DNA of 64,000 nucleotides from Arachis hypogaea (GCF_003086295.3 NC_092040.1:61855559-61919558); one strand, 5' to 3'; positions 20,422 through 32,744 are shown, numbered from the stretch's first letter. Notes: generated from the sequence alone by a model not told the origin. Translations and numbers: made by a program.

Positions 20422-22087
20422 TTGTTTGAGTTTGGATAACTGACGGTTCATCTTGTTGCTCAGATTAGGTAATTTTCTTTTTGTTTTATTTTCGAAAAAA
20501 AAATTTCAAAAATCTTTCAAAAATTTATCACCTGTTTTCGAAAATTTTCAGAGTTTTTAAGAATGAATTCTAGAGTTTCATGTAATATGTTGAAGCCTGG
20601 TTGGCTGTATAGCCATGTCTAATTCTTGGACTGGAGCTTTAGACTAACATTACATGATTCTTGGAAATCTAATTGAGGACTTTGGATTCATTACTTCCTT
20701 TTTCCAGAATATGTTTTCGAAAAATATAAAATAAAACCCAAAAAAATTTTATAAAATCATAAAAACCAAAAATATTTTGTGTTTCTTGTTTGAGTCTAGT
20801 GTCAATTTTTAAGTTTGGTGTCAATTGCATGTTTTCAAAAACTTTTGTATTTTTCAAAAATTCATGCATGTGTTCTTCATGATCTTCAAGTTGTTCTTGA
20901 TAAGTCTTCTTGTTTGATCTTTAAATTTTCTTGTTTTGTGTCTTTAGTTGTTTTTCATATGCATTCTTGCATTCATAGTGTCTAAACATGAAAAATTTCT
21001 AAGTTTGGTGTCTTGCATGTTTTTCTTTTCTTTAAAATTTTTCAAAAATAAGTCTTGATGTTCATCTTGATCTTCAAAGTGTTCTTAGTGTTCATCTTGA
21101 CATTCATAGTGTTCTTACATGCATCATTGGTTTTGATCCAAAAATTTTCATGTTTTGGGTCATATTGGTGTTTTCCTTTCTCCTCATTAAAAATTCAAAA
21201 AATCAAAAAATATCTTTTCCTTATTTTTTTCAAAATTTCGAAAATTTGAGTTGACTTAGTCAAAATTTTTTAAAACTTAGCTATTTCTTATAAGTCAAGT
21301 CAAATTTTTAATTTTAAAAATCTTATCTTTTCAAAATCTTTTTCAAAAATCAAATCTTTTTCATTTTTTCTATTATTTTTGAAAATTTTTAAAATTTATT
21401 TTCAAAATCTTTTTCTTATCTTTATTTCAAAATTTCGAAAACTTTACTAACAATTAATGTGATTGATTCAAAAATTTGAAGTTTGTTACTTTCTTGTTAA
21501 GAAAGGTTCAATCTTTAAATTCTAGAATCATATCTTTTAGTTTCTTGTTAATCAAGTAATCAATTTTAATTTTAAATTAAATCTTTTTCAAAATATCTTT
21601 TCAATCATATCTTTTTCAAAAATCAATTTCAAAATCTTTTCTAACTTCTTATTTTTTCAAAATTGATTTTCAAATCTTTTTCAACCAACTAATTGACTTT
21701 TTGTTTGTTTCTTATCTTTTTCAAAACCATCTAACTACTTTTCTCTCTAAATTTTTGAAAAACATCTCCCTTTTTTTCAAAATCCTTTTAATTAATTAAT
21801 TGTTTCAAATTTTAATTTTATTTTTATTTCTTCTCTTAATTTTTGAAAATCACTAACCCTTTTTCAAAATTTATTTTCGAAATTCTCTCCCTCTCATCTT
21901 CTTCTATTTATTTATTTATTTACTAAGACTTCTCTTCATTTCAAGAATTCGAACCTATCTTCCCCCTTGTGTTTGGATTCTTAACTCTTTTCCTTCTTCT
22001 ATTCCTTTCTTCTTCTACTAACATAAAGGAATCTCTATACTGTGACATAGAGGATTCCTCTTCCTTTTCTGTTCTCTTCTTTTTCAT
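20422..22087 (+). other. 5' leader of element D
   Basis: T-rich, non-coding, closely similar to 13894-15431. TAAGTTTGGTGT occurs at about 20810 and 21000. Confidence 0.72.
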
Positions 22088-23206
22088 ATGAGCAGGAACA
22101 AGGAAAAAGGTATTCTTGTTGAAGCTGATCCTGAACCTGAAAAGACTCTGAAGAGGAAACTGAGAGAAGCTAAAATACAACAATCCAGAGACAACCTTAC
22201 TGAAATTTTTGAACAAGAAAAGGATATGGCAGCCGAACCCAACAACAATAATGCAAGGAGGATGCTTGGTAATTATACTACACCTACTTCCATGTTTGAT
22301 GGAAGAAGCATCTCAATCGCTGCCATTGGAGCAAATAATTTTGAGTTGAAACCTCAACTAGTTGCTCTAATGCAACAAAACTGCAAGTTCCATGGGCTTC
22401 CATTAGAAGATCCCTACCAGTTTTTAACTGAGTTCTTGCAGATCTGTGAGACTGTTAAGACTAATGGAGTAGATCCTGAAGTCTACAGGCTCATGCTTTT
22501 CCCTTTTGCTGTAAGAGACAGAGCTAGAACATGGTTGGACTCACAACCTGAAGATAGCCTGGACTCTTGGGATAAGCTGGTCACAGCCTTCTTGGCTAAG
22601 TTCTTTCCTCCTCAAAAGCTGAGCAAGCTTAGAGTGGATGTTCAAACTTTCAAACAGAAAGATGGTGAATCCCTCTATGAAGCTTGGGAAAGATACAAGC
22701 AGATGACCAAAAGGTGTCCTGCTGACATGCTTTCAGAGTGGACCATTTTGGATATATTCTATTATGGTCTATCTGAATTTTCCAAGATGTCACTGGACCA
22801 TTCTGCTGGTGGATCCATTCACCTAAAGAAAACGCCTACAGAAGCTCAAGAGCTTATTGACATGGTTACAAATAACCAGTTCATGTACACTTCTGAGATG
22901 AAGTCCGTGAATAATAGGACGCCTCAGAAGAAGGGAGTTCTTGAAATTGATGCTCTGAATTCCATATTGGCTCAAAACAAAATGTTGACTCAGAAAGTCA
23001 ACATGATTTCTCAAAGTCTGAATGGATGGCAAAATGCATCCAACAGTACTCAGAAGATGCTTATGATCCTGAGAACCCTGCAATGGCAGAGGTAAATTAC
23101 ATGGGTGAACCTTATGGAAATACCTATAATTCATCATGGAAAAATCGTTCAAATTTCTCATGGAAGGATCAAAAAAAGCCTCAACAAGGCTTTAATAATG
23201 GTGGAA
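22088..23206 (+). pseudogene. gag of element D, frameshifted and truncated
   Basis: Opens with MSRNKEKGILVEAD and stays open for about 320 codons through the gag domain (FPFAVRDRARTWL, LDHSAGGSIH). Near 23045-23060 it is 16 bases shorter than element C, which shifts the frame. The NTYNSSWKNRSNFSW motif follows in the new frame. At about 23206 the sequence switches to a reversed TE2 LTR, so protease and everything downstream are gone. It lacks the two nonsense changes of element C and so shows their original state. Confidence 0.87.
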
Positions 23207-23521
23207 GAGGTCAGGATGATAGCTTTGGCAATTTTTTCAGTTTCTTGTATTCCTTCCACTTTTGCATGCTTCCTTTTCATCCTCTGAGCCATTCCTGCCC
23301 TGTAATCCCTGAAATCACTTAACGCACATATAACAGTATCGAATGGTAATAAGAGATGATTAAAATACACAAATTAAAGACTCTAGGAAGCAAGTTTTCA
23401 ATCATAGAACAAATTCTGGGAAGGAATTGTAAAACATGCAATTAGTATGAATAAGTGTGCAAAGACTTGATAAAAACCACTCAATTGAGCATAAGATAGA
23501 CCATAAAATAGTGGTTTATCA
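23207..23521 (-). mobile_element. TE2-family LTR fragment, minus strand (first 315 bp of the LTR)
   Basis: Nearly identical to 11782-12096. On the minus strand its TGATAAACC start lies at 23521. I read it as the outer part of the 5' LTR of TE2a, whose 3' LTR is at 11047-12096; C and D are nested between them. The join to the D gag at about 23206 shares a few bases (AGAGGTCAGG region), as in illegitimate recombination. Confidence 0.75.
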
Positions 23522-24518
23522 CCACCACAACATGTCTATGAACCCCCTCCTCAACATAACTTTGAACCACCATACTCACAAGCCCTTTTTCACCATTCAC
23601 CTCCATATGACCCTAACCCATATCCACCATACCAACCACCTTTTGAGTCAAATAAACCATACATAGAACCACCCCCACTCCGACACAATTACTCTCATGA
23701 GCCACCACCTCAATATTCACCACCTCCATGCCTTTACCGAGAAGAACCACCTTCCTACCATACACCCTTTCTCCAAAATAATGAACCCTCCTATCCACCC
23801 CAACCTCCAATAGATGACAACACCCTAGGTGTTATTCACCAAGGGCAAACAGAGCTTCATACCACACTTGCCTCTATCACTAGTCTCACCTCTACTCTTC
23901 AAGATCTTATATCCCACATGGACCGATCCTCCACCTCGAATACTCAACCCTCAAGCTCTAGTGCACTTCCAGTTTAACCACATAATAATCTTTCCATCCC
24001 ATCACCACCCTCCATAGAAGAGCACCCACATCCACCAATCCAAGAGCAACATGATCCCAATTAATATTGACATGGAATAAGAAAGAAGGGATCGTCTTAG
24101 GGACGCAATTGCAATGGATCGGTTACACGCGGCCTTATTTCCAGAGGAGCAAGAGGAGGCCCAAAATGTGGAGGTAGGAGAGACCTTTGAAGATGAAGGA
24201 GTAGTTGAAGGAAGTTGTCATAGAAAGGAAATCATCAAGGAGGAGTATGATGTTATGCTAAAACAAGTGGAGGAAGCCGTAATTATTGAAGAGGAAGAAG
24301 TGGTTGAAGACTTAGGAGATGCTGAACCTCCATGGGAATGTCAAGTTATAGAGCCTCCTTCAAGGACGTTTGTTGATGTTGAGGAGGGTGTACAACCTCC
24401 AAGGCGTACCATGGTTGAAGACCTTAAAGAGGTCGATCAAGAGATGTATTTAATTATTGATGAATCCTTCTCTACAATTGAATCTTCTTCCATTGGACTT
24501 GATATAGAGATTCAATAA
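23522..24518 (+). pseudogene. TE2b gag-like tail: proline/tyrosine-rich region plus acidic ORF
   Basis: 23522-23980 encodes a long P-, Y-, H- and Q-rich stretch (EPPPQYSPPPCL and similar) with no stop, like the P-rich part at 31315 in TE3. After a few stops and a frame change, 24114-24518 encodes a 134-aa glutamate- and valine-rich acidic segment. No RT or integrase motif is found. It is the C-terminal part of a gag-like polyprotein whose N-terminal half was displaced by TE2a. Function beyond a structural role is unknown. Confidence 0.6.
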
Positions 24519-24653
24519 GAAAAAGCACAATGTCCCATGCCCTTGGTAAGCAATGAAGATGAGATTGAATTGGAAGAAAGCTACTAAGAGGAAGAGGTTG
24601 AAATTGAAGAAGCTTGCAAAGAGGTAGAAAAATTCAAAGAAGAGCACAAGGGA

Positions 24654-25019
24654 GTGGAACCTGCAAGATCATTAGAAACACCTCTCCCAAGGCCATTACC
24701 GTCCAACACAACGTTCAAGTGGGTAAAATTCTTATCCTTGACCTTTACTTTCCCATTTGAATATGGGCTACTGGAGACAGATGGTCAACTTAGAGCTCTC
24801 TGTGGCTTTAAGAGTAAGATGGAGATTGTCAGTGGCAAGAGTTGTCCTGCAAGGTTCAATATGGTTGAAAGTTCAAAGTCTAAATGCAAGGGTTGGTGTA
24901 GAGATCGATTGAATGGGTCTCGAAAGTTGTTTGGCCGCTTCAGTGAGAATTTAGATTCCTTGCCACCCGGTTGGAACAATGGGGATCAATACAAAGACGG
25001 GTGCAAAAGCAAGGTTTGA
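24654..25019 (+). pseudogene. TE2b conserved C-terminal module (YGLLETDGQLRAL...), 121 aa
   Basis: Contains YGLLETDGQLRALCGF and a cysteine/tryptophan-rich part (SKCKGWCRDRLNGSRKLFGRF). TE3 has a matching module at 32120-32356 with YAILETDYQLKVLLG and WCEAQLGDLRAML. The same order of features follows in both: this module, then the GGG-AGACAA-CCC hairpin, then CG-rich palindromes. I do not recognise a named domain, and it is not a known pol enzyme. The ATG at 24654 is simply the first in the open stretch; the real frame probably continues from upstream. Confidence 0.55.
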
Positions 25020-25227
25020 GACCCCGGAATTCATTCTAGCAATCAACACTCTTGGGGTCTTGTCACTTGCTTCAACTTGCTTGAAGGCGTTATGCGCCTA
25101 GTTTGGGATCCCGGAGGCTATTGGAATTGCAAACATTGGTGGGAATTCCTGGAAGAGTTCAAGCATAAGCCGCCCTGACAAGGAGCTCACCAAATGTCCA
25201 ACATAAGGACTTTAACTAAAAGTGCTA

Positions 25228-25246
25228 GGTGGGAGACAAACCCACC
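25228..25246 (+). other. Post-ORF hairpin, TE2 version
   Basis: GGTGGG / CCCACC with loop AGACAAA, preceded by AAAAGTGCTA. It corresponds in position and form to the AGGCAA hairpins of FIDEL-type elements. Confidence 0.6.
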
Positions 25247-25484
25247 ATGGTATGATTGTTCTTTTTTCTCTTCTTAGTTTTCTTTTTCAGTGACTCTTCC
25301 CATTATTAGTACATATAGTTTGCATCTTCATCTGCATATTGCATAAAAAAATTAAATAATAATAAAAAAATAAAAAAATAAAAAATTTTGAGAAAAATAG
25401 GACAGAAAGTTGCGTGGGAGCTGTGCAGGAAGTGTGCTTTACGCACAAACAACACCACGTGCATGTGTACTCCACGCGTGCCCG

Positions 25485-25830
25485 TCAATTACGGTTTTGG
25501 CAAACCACGCGTACGCGTCGGTGACGCGCACGCGTGGCAATGAAAATTGACGTAAAAAGGTGTTTGGCTGAAAGTTGTGACGGCCTCGCACTGGCATCGT
25601 GCTGGAAGCACAAATTCACCCACGCGTACGCATCACTTTCACTTTATGGTCATCCACGCGTGCGCGTGCTTGATGTGCACGCGTCGTATGCAATTTTGGC
25701 CACAGCACAAAGCAAACAGAGAGTTGTGCATGCGCGGGGATGGCTCGCGCATCTAGCTTGACGAGTGGTCAGGCGTACGTGTGACCGACACTTACGCGTT
25801 ATTTGTGATTCTGCTCACCCACGCGTACGC
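25485..25830 (+). repeat. CG-rich palindrome cluster ACGCG-NN-CGCGT, TE2b internal
   Basis: Units such as ACGCGTACGCGT, ACGCGCACGCGT and ACGCGTGCGCGT, with two free central bases. Centres come in pairs about 17-21 bp apart (for example near 25512 and 25529). CG density is far above the surrounding AT-rich DNA. The TE2 LTR carries the same palindrome type at 28110-28260. Confidence 0.85.
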
Positions 25831-26176
25831 GTCGCGTCCCGATTTCCATCTTTCTCCTTTCTTCTCTCCTTTATTATTCTTTCCTCCTTCATTTTTTCTT
25901 CTTTTTCTTCTCCCTTTCTTTTCTTATTCTTTGTCCTTTTCTTTGGTGTTGACTTTTCTTGCTCAACTATTGCATATTTCTTGCATTATTTTGGGTGCTC
26001 CTTGACTTGTTTGCTATTTAGTTGCCATGCACTATGCTTCTATTATTTTCTCACTTTCATGTTGTAGCTACCATGTAGTTGAGATCCTCATTATTTGGCA
26101 TTAACCCATATATGTTTTATTTCTTTTCATATCTTTGCTTGTTTGTTCTTTTCCTTACTTTTTCTCTTCTTTCAGG

Positions 26177-26263
26177 ATGGCCACCAAGAGAGAAAAGGAA
26201 AAGTTTCTAACTGGAGTAATAAACAAGTCTGCTACAGAATCTTTAGAGAAAAGCATCAGTTAG
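26177..26263 (+). pseudogene. Small ORF of TE2b (28 aa, basic; probably truncated)
   Basis: ATG in GGATGG context, reading MATKREKEKFLTGV and ending at TAG. It lies between the palindrome cluster and the AGGA hairpin, the slot used by the 60-aa ORF of TE3 (33853). Unknown function. Confidence 0.35.
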
Positions 26264-26292
26264 AGCAACCCGCCCACTTGCGCATCTCAGCA

Positions 26293-26310
26293 TGCACCGA
26301 GGACGGTGTA
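26293..26310 (+). other. AGGA-tetraloop hairpin, TE2b first copy
   Basis: TGCACCG / CGGTGTA with loop AGGA, seven pairs including one G-U. Followed by TTTAAGTATGGGGAGG. Confidence 0.65.
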
Positions 26311-26319
26311 ATCTTTAAG

Positions 26320-27764
26320 TATGGGGAGGTCGATACCGACTCCCGCGGGTTAGTTAGTTCTTTCTCAACACCAATGTGGGATTTCCTTTGTTAGTTTATT
26401 GTTGCATTTGCATGTTTGATTACATGTTTGTTACATTTTGTGTATATTTGACCACTACTTGGTTGAAATGATGAACTCTTTTCCAAGAAATTATCTTATA
26501 GCATTTCACTAACTTGAATTAAAATTTTTGTTAAACTTGTTTGAAGAAATGTATTTTGGAACATGGTTTAGAGCTCAAACACACGGCCTTGTAAGATTTT
26601 GAGCCTATTTGATTGGTTGCATCTTATCAACCAATATTTTATTTTTGGTGTGTGTTGTTCTCTCTATAATTGTAATCTATGTCTTGCTCAATTCTATTTT
26701 TTCAAGGTTTAATGTATGCATACACTTATATGATTGAGGCCTTTATTTCACTATTGCTCACATACCCATATGGCCTTAACCTTTTCATTATCCCTTGCAA
26801 ACCAAAGTTAAGCCTATTTTACCCTCTTTGTTCCTTACTTTAGCACATCATTAACTCTAAGCGGAAAACAATAATGTCCGTAATTTTAATCCTTGATTAG
26901 CTTAGACTAGTGAGATTGCTCATGAATTAAGTGTGGAGAAGTTGGGTTTGAAAACATTTGGTTTGAGAATTGGGTGTTGTGTATTCTTGAGAAAATATGA
27001 ACAATAATGTTAAGCACATGTTTATGCATTAATCATATGCATTGAGAAAAACAAAAGAAAAGAAAAGGAAAAAAATAGAAGAAAAAAACAAAAAAGGAAA
27101 AGAGAAAAAGAAAAGAAAAAGAGCAAAAGAAAAAAAAAAGAAAAAAAATATAAAAATGGGACAAAATGCCCCAAAGTAAATGTTGATAGCAATGCATATG
27201 TACTGCACTCAAAATTGAAATACATGAATATGTAGTAAACACAGTTAATGGATAGTTATTAATTTTATATTATGGTTATATGGATTGTCCTAAGTTAGGT
27301 GAGAAGTTTAGGTTAATTAAGGATTCAGATTTTAGTCCACTTAACCAAATACAATCATACCTTAACCCTAACCCCATTACAACCCTTAAAAGACCTCTTG
27401 ATATGTGTATTTGTGCATTAAATTTATGTTGATTGGTAGAAGAAGAGCAATTCTTAGAAAGCAAGATTAGTAGAGAATTGAGAGAATCAAACCTTAAACA
27501 CTTGAGCGATTAGAGTATCTACACTTCCAGTGAGGGTTCGATACTTGATTCTTTGTTCCCAGCTTTCATGAGATATTTTCTTCTGCAAGTCTATCTGTAC
27601 TTTATTTTTATGATTTGAATTAGTGATATCCAGTTCATATTTCTTCTTGAAAGATTTGTTTACTTTTAACCAAGTAAGTAGAAACATTTTGCATGTAGTT
27701 GCATTTATAGCTTGCATCTCATACTTTCTACCATTCCTCTTCACTCTTATAGCTTCTCTTGAGC
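26320..27764 (+). other. TE2b 3' UTR with purine tract
   Basis: AT-rich, non-coding. A 120-bp A/G tract lies at about 27041-27162. The block TTAAACACTTGAGCGATTAGAG and GAGGGTTCGAT follows, shared with the TE3-like UTRs. Confidence 0.65.
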
Positions 27765-27784
27765 TTAGCATGAGGACATGCTAA
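27765..27784 (+). other. AGGA-tetraloop hairpin before 3' LTR, TE2b
   Basis: TTAGCATG / CATGCTAA with loop AGGA, eight pairs. Followed by TTTAAGTGTAGGAAGATT and the LTR. Confidence 0.7.
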
Positions 27785-27804
27785 TGTTTAAGTGTAGGAA
27801 GATT

Positions 27805-29152
27805 TGATGCACTACTATTTTGTGGTACATCTAGTGCTTAATTGAGTGGATTTTATCCACTAATCTCACACTTATTCATAGAAATCGCATGTTTTACATT
27901 TTCCTTCCTTATTTTGTGCTATGATTGAAAACATGCTTCTTTGGTCTTAATTTTGCTATGTTTAATCCTCTCTTATTACCATTCGATGCCTTGATATATG
28001 TGTTAAGTGTTTTCAGAGATCACAGGGCAGGAATGGCTTGGAGGATGGAAAGGAAGCATGCAAAAATGGAAGGAACACAAGAAACTAAGGAAGATAACCA
28101 GCGAGCAGCGACGCGCACACATGGCTCATGCGTGCGCGCGACATGGAGAAAATTGTAGTGACGCGTGTGCGTGCCTGACGCATACGCGTGGATTAGAGTT
28201 CTGCAATATGACGCGAGCGCGTGCTTGACGCGAACGCATGACTGACGCGTACGCGTGACATGTGCGATCTGCAGAATTAACAGAAATCATTGGGGGCAAT
28301 TTCTGGGCTATTTTTGACCCAGTTTTTGGCTTAGAAAACAAAGATTAGAGGCTACAAAGTGGGGAAATACATTCATTCATACAACATTCATTACTCACAA
28401 TTTTATTTTTAGATGTAGTTTTTTTAGAGAGAGAGAGGCTCTCTCCTCTCTCTTAGGTTTTAGGATTATGATTTTTTCTTCTTCTCAATTCCAAGTTCAA
28501 TGTTCTTTTAATTTAGTTTCTCTTTTATTTGTTTATGAACTCCATGTTAGATTTGATTTCTTTATTTAATTCAATTTGAGGTAAATCATATTTATGATTT
28601 TAATTTAGCTTTTTACATTCTTAGCTTGTGTTGAGTAATTGGAGACACCTGAGTTATCAAACTCCTTGTTAATTGAAAATTGGAATTCTTTGCTGATTGA
28701 TTTGAATTCCCCTAACTCTAGTCTTTTCTTAGGAATTGACTAGGACCTGAGGAATCAAATTGATTTATCCACTTAACATATCTTCATAGTTAGAGGTTGA
28801 CCAAGTGGGAGCGAAAGCCAATTCTCATCACAATTGATAAGGATAACTAGGATAGGACATCCAATTCTCATACCTTACCAAGAGCTTTTCTAGTTATTAG
28901 TTTATTCCTTTTGCCATGTACTATTCTTGCTTCTTATCTCAACACCCCCAAAACATATTTTTCCATAACCAATTATAAGCACACTTCCCTGCAATTTCTT
29001 GAGAGACAAACCGAGGTTTAAATACTTCGGTTATTAATTTTTATTGAGTTTGCTTTAGTGTTTGTACGAAAGGATTCTTTGCTGGTTTAGAAGCTATACT
29101 TTCAACGAGACTTTATTTGTAAAATTCTTTACTAGCAAAAGTCCATTCGTCA
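27805..29152 (+). mobile_element. TE2-family LTR, 3' LTR of TE2b (1348 bp)
   Basis: Begins TGATGCACTACTATTTTGTGG after the priming region and is taken to end at TTCGTCA. It carries a cluster of ACGCG-NN-CGCGT palindromes at 28110-28260. The sequence after 29152 is TE3-type UTR, so TE2b inserted into a TE3 element. The 3' boundary is less certain than the 5' one. Confidence 0.75.
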
Positions 29153-29708
29153 TAGAGCTTAAACTAAACAAGGATTCAACCATTTTAGTCCACTTAACCA
29201 TACTTATCCCACCTTTACCCTAATGCCATTACAACCGTATGAAGTCCTCATTATAATTGCATTCATGCCTCACTTATTGTTGATTGTTAGATGAAAAGCA
29301 ATTTATTGAAAGCATGATTAAAAGAGACTTGAGTGATTGAAACTCTAAACACCGAGTGACCAGAGTGTATAAACACCTATTGAGGGTTTAATTACTCAAT
29401 TCTATGTTTCCACCACTCTTTATCATGCATTCTTGCGAGTTGCTTAATTTTGATAAGTGAATCAATTCTCTAGATCTTGTTTGCATTGAGTGAATTCCTT
29501 GCTTAGCCCTATCTTGTTTATACTTGCTTGGAATTGGATCCCTTACTTGTTTTCACCAAATCAATAGGATATTATAGATAAATAGATATATAGCATATAC
29601 ATGCTTGCATGCATATAGATAGTTGCATTTAATAAATTGATTACCCCTTTGATTATCTTCCTTGTTGGTTTAGCATGAGGACATGCTATTGTTTAAGTGT
29701 GGGAGAAT
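29153..29708 (+). other. TE3-type 3' UTR end with AGGA hairpin
   Basis: Matches 35185-35738. It contains AACACCGAGTGACCAGAG and GAGGGTTTAAT, then the hairpin at 29671-29688 (TAGCATG / CATGCTA, loop AGGA) and TTTAAGTGTGGGAGAAT directly before the LTR. Confidence 0.7.
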
Positions 29709-31314
29709 TGATGAGTCCAAATTTTCTGATATATTTTGGCTTGATTTGAATGGATTCTAGTATATGAACTCGCACTTAAGCACCAAAATAGCATACTTTT
29801 GTGTTTGATCCCTAATTTGATCCTAAATGTGAAAACATGCAATTTTGTGCTTTGATAGAGCAAATTAATTCCACTTTTATGTCATTCGATGCCGTGATAT
29901 GGTTTGTGAGTGATTTCAGGCCTTGAAGGCAAGAATGGATGGCTAAAAGTGGAAGGAAGCATGTACAAGGGAGAAAACATGAAGAAAACAAGGAAAAGCA
30001 CACACAGCGAAGTGTGCGTGCGCACAACCCTGCGTGCGTACGCACAAGCAAGAACTTTCATGTGTGCGTGCACACGAGCACCTGTGCATACGCACAGGAG
30101 GATTTTCAGCCGAGTGTGCGAACGCACACATCTGTGCGTCCGCACAGGACCCAACACGTGATTTCATTAATGAAACACGTGAAATGCATTTTCTGAGGCC
30201 TTTTGGCCCATTTTGGAAGGCTTGAAGGCTGAATTGGGGTGCTATATGAAGGGGGGTTCAATACAATTCAAGGGAGCTCGATTAGATAGTTTTAGAGAGT
30301 AATTAGGAGTAGGAGTAGGAGTAGGAGTAGTGTAGCATTGCTCTCTTAGGGTTTCAGTTTCCATTTCAATTGTAGCATTTTATAGCAAGCTTTGATCTTT
30401 GATTTTGCCTCTTTAATTGTAAGTACTCTTAATTTCCTCTTTAATTATAGCATATTTACTTTCATTTGTCTTGGTTCAAGTTACTTGTTTATAATTGCAA
30501 TTTTGAGTTCTTGAAGTTTCGATTAATGAATTTACTGTTTTATGCTCTCTTTATGTTTGATTGCTTGTTTATGTTTTGTTTTGTTGATAGTTGGTTATGG
30601 TTTTCTATTTTCCTTTACAATTTCCCATGTTTTATTTTTATGCACACAAGGTGTTTGTGAAAATGCCAACCTTAGATTTTGAGTAGATTGTCATACCTTG
30701 GCTTGTGGGTTGAATTCCTAGGAAACTAGAGTCATAATGTCCGACATTTAGTGGCAATTCTTAGGTAGTTAGTTGACTCTTATTTCCATTGACGCTAGCC
30801 TTCTATCAACTAATTTGGTAAGTTGGTTAGGACTTATGGATTAAGGTCAATTATGCTTGCTTGACTTACTCCTCAATGGTTGGGGTTGACTAGGTGAGAT
30901 TGACTCATCATAATTATCATAGTTGTGGTTATAGCGATGATAGGATCCTTTGAATTCTCATTCCCAAGTCAAGGCTCTTTATTGCATATCTTGCATTTTT
31001 GCTATTTTTGATCTTGCCTTCTCTTTAATTGTATTAATTCAAATTTTGATCATTTCTTAGTTCTTTTATTTCTTAAGTCCTTTTAATCTTTCATTTCTTG
31101 CTTGAAAACCCCTTTTGCCTTAACAACCAAAGAAATAACACTTCAATTGCGTCCTAGGGAGAACGACCTAAGATTTAAGTACTCTCGATTTATATTGTAT
31201 TTTGAATTTTGATATTTGATTAAGAGAGTTCATTGTTGGTTTAGACTATACTACCAACGGATTGATTCTTGCTTTTGATTGATTCTAAACTATGCAATAA
31301 ATACCTCTTCATCA
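29709..31314 (+). mobile_element. TE3-family LTR, first copy (about 1606 bp)
   Basis: Starts TGATGAGTCC after a priming region and ends near CTTCATCA. It carries TGTGCG-NN-CGCACA palindromes at 30012-30146, 90-230 bp upstream of a TATA-like GCTATATGAAGG (30240), and a short GGAGTA tandem repeat at about 30306-30330. It differs clearly from the copy at 35739, so the pair is old or not from one insertion. It is preceded by a 3' UTR, so it is a 3' LTR of something on its left. Confidence 0.75.
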
Positions 31315-32356
31315 AGGATCAATTTTGGGAGGAGCAACCTCCTCCATTTTACAATGAACCATACCCTCCCCAATATGCATACCCAAACCAAGGATATAGT
31401 AGATTTCACTATGACTATACACCTCCACCACCATATACCTATGACCTCTACCCTCAACACAACCCTCAATCACCATATTTTCAATCACCACACCACCTCA
31501 AGATACTCATCAACATGAACTAACTCTCATATATCCAACCTTCTTCCCAACCAAAGAACCTTCCTTCTTACCTAATTGTGAAGCTTTCCCACCCTTGATC
31601 CAAGACCATCAAGACCTTCAAGCCTTTCTCTAAGAGCAAGAAGGATTCCGAAGGACACAAGGACAATTCATGGCAACCATAGCCGAAGCGGTGAACCGCT
31701 TAGTTCTCCTACACTCATCCGATCAAGGCATTTCTCTTGAGGAATGTGGAGGGTCAACTAATGCATGTAGTGAAGAGGAGAGCATGGAGCCACAAGGGAA
31801 AGAAGTAGGGTTAGAGCTTAAAGTGTAACAAAAGGGAGAAAGTGAAGTATGTGAACTGGAGGAGAGAAAGGAGGAGTTGAGGGAGATTAATCAAAATGGG
31901 GATTCCATCATAAGTGATTTTTTGTCCTCCTTGGTCAATCTCCTCAATGATCCTAATGAGCCTCTTCCCATTGAGTTTGAGAGAGACATAGAGGTAGACT
32001 TCTCGCAACCTTCTTGTTATGACTTGAGTGATGGGGAAGAGAAAGTTGGTGAGGAAGCAATTCCGTTCCACGAACATATTGAGTGGGTGACAATTTCACC
32101 TATGAGCTTCATTGGCCCCCACCAATATGCTATCTTGGAAACGGATTACCAACTCAAGGTCCTTCTTGGGTTGGTACATGGTGGAGAGAGGAGTGTTGGT
32201 TTCCAAGGGAGTCCAAGGCTAATCAAGAGAGCTAATTCAAGGTTTGGGATTCAAGCATGGTGTGAAGCACAACTGGGTGATTTACGGGCAATGTTGGGTT
32301 ACTACAAGGGTCTATTGAGGACTTGTTCATCCGGCTTGGAGCATAGAAATCCATAA
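31315..32356 (+). pseudogene. TE3 gag-like tail and conserved C-terminal module
   Basis: Begins directly after the LTR, with no primer site or leader, in a P-, Y- and Q-rich stretch (PPPPYTYDLYPQ). One largely open frame, with stops near 31630 and 31826, leads to 31877-32356 (159 aa), which ends in the YAILETDYQLKVLLG module shared with TE2b at 24654. No protease, RT or integrase is present. Function unknown. The missing N-terminal half suggests an internal deletion next to the LTR. Confidence 0.6.
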
Positions 32357-32506
32357 GAAGGTGACTAAATGCCTAGGATATGGAATCCCGGAGGAGCCTT
32401 AAGGACCAAATTTGGATAGAGATTCAAGGAGGAGTGGAAACACAAGTCACCCTAACAAGGATCCCCCCCAACAAGTCCAACTTAAGGACTATAAACCAAA
32501 GTGCTA

Positions 32507-32524
32507 GGTGGGAGACACCCCACC
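32507..32524 (+). other. Post-ORF hairpin, TE3 version
   Basis: GGTGGG / CCCACC with loop AGACAC, preceded by AAAGTGCTA. Same slot as 25228-25246. Confidence 0.6.
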
Positions 32525-32744
32525 ATGGTAACATTGTTCCTATCCTTTACTTGTTTTAATTATAGTTTCTTGCATGTTTGCTTGTTATGGTTAGCTTAGG
32601 TTAGTTTAATTTTGAGTTTAGTAGATTAATTTGTATATGGATCATGAATTTGTGATGTTTTGAATGTTTAGGGTTGAAAAATGTGTTGATGCACTAAGGG
32701 TTAGAACCTTGTTTTTGAAAAGAAAATTTTTTGTGAAATAGGCC

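Noticed and set aside
25534..26067. Plus-strand ORFs over the ACGCG palindromes
   Set aside because: Created by the CG-rich repeat and a following CT-rich run; no conserved frame with TE3.
27022..27242. Phenylalanine-rich minus-strand ORFs
   Set aside because: Translation of the complement of a purine tract; the same applies at 10206-10412.
29882..30196. Overlapping ORFs on both strands in the TE3 LTR
   Set aside because: They read through GTGCG-NN-CGCAC palindromes; no conservation of frame with the second LTR.
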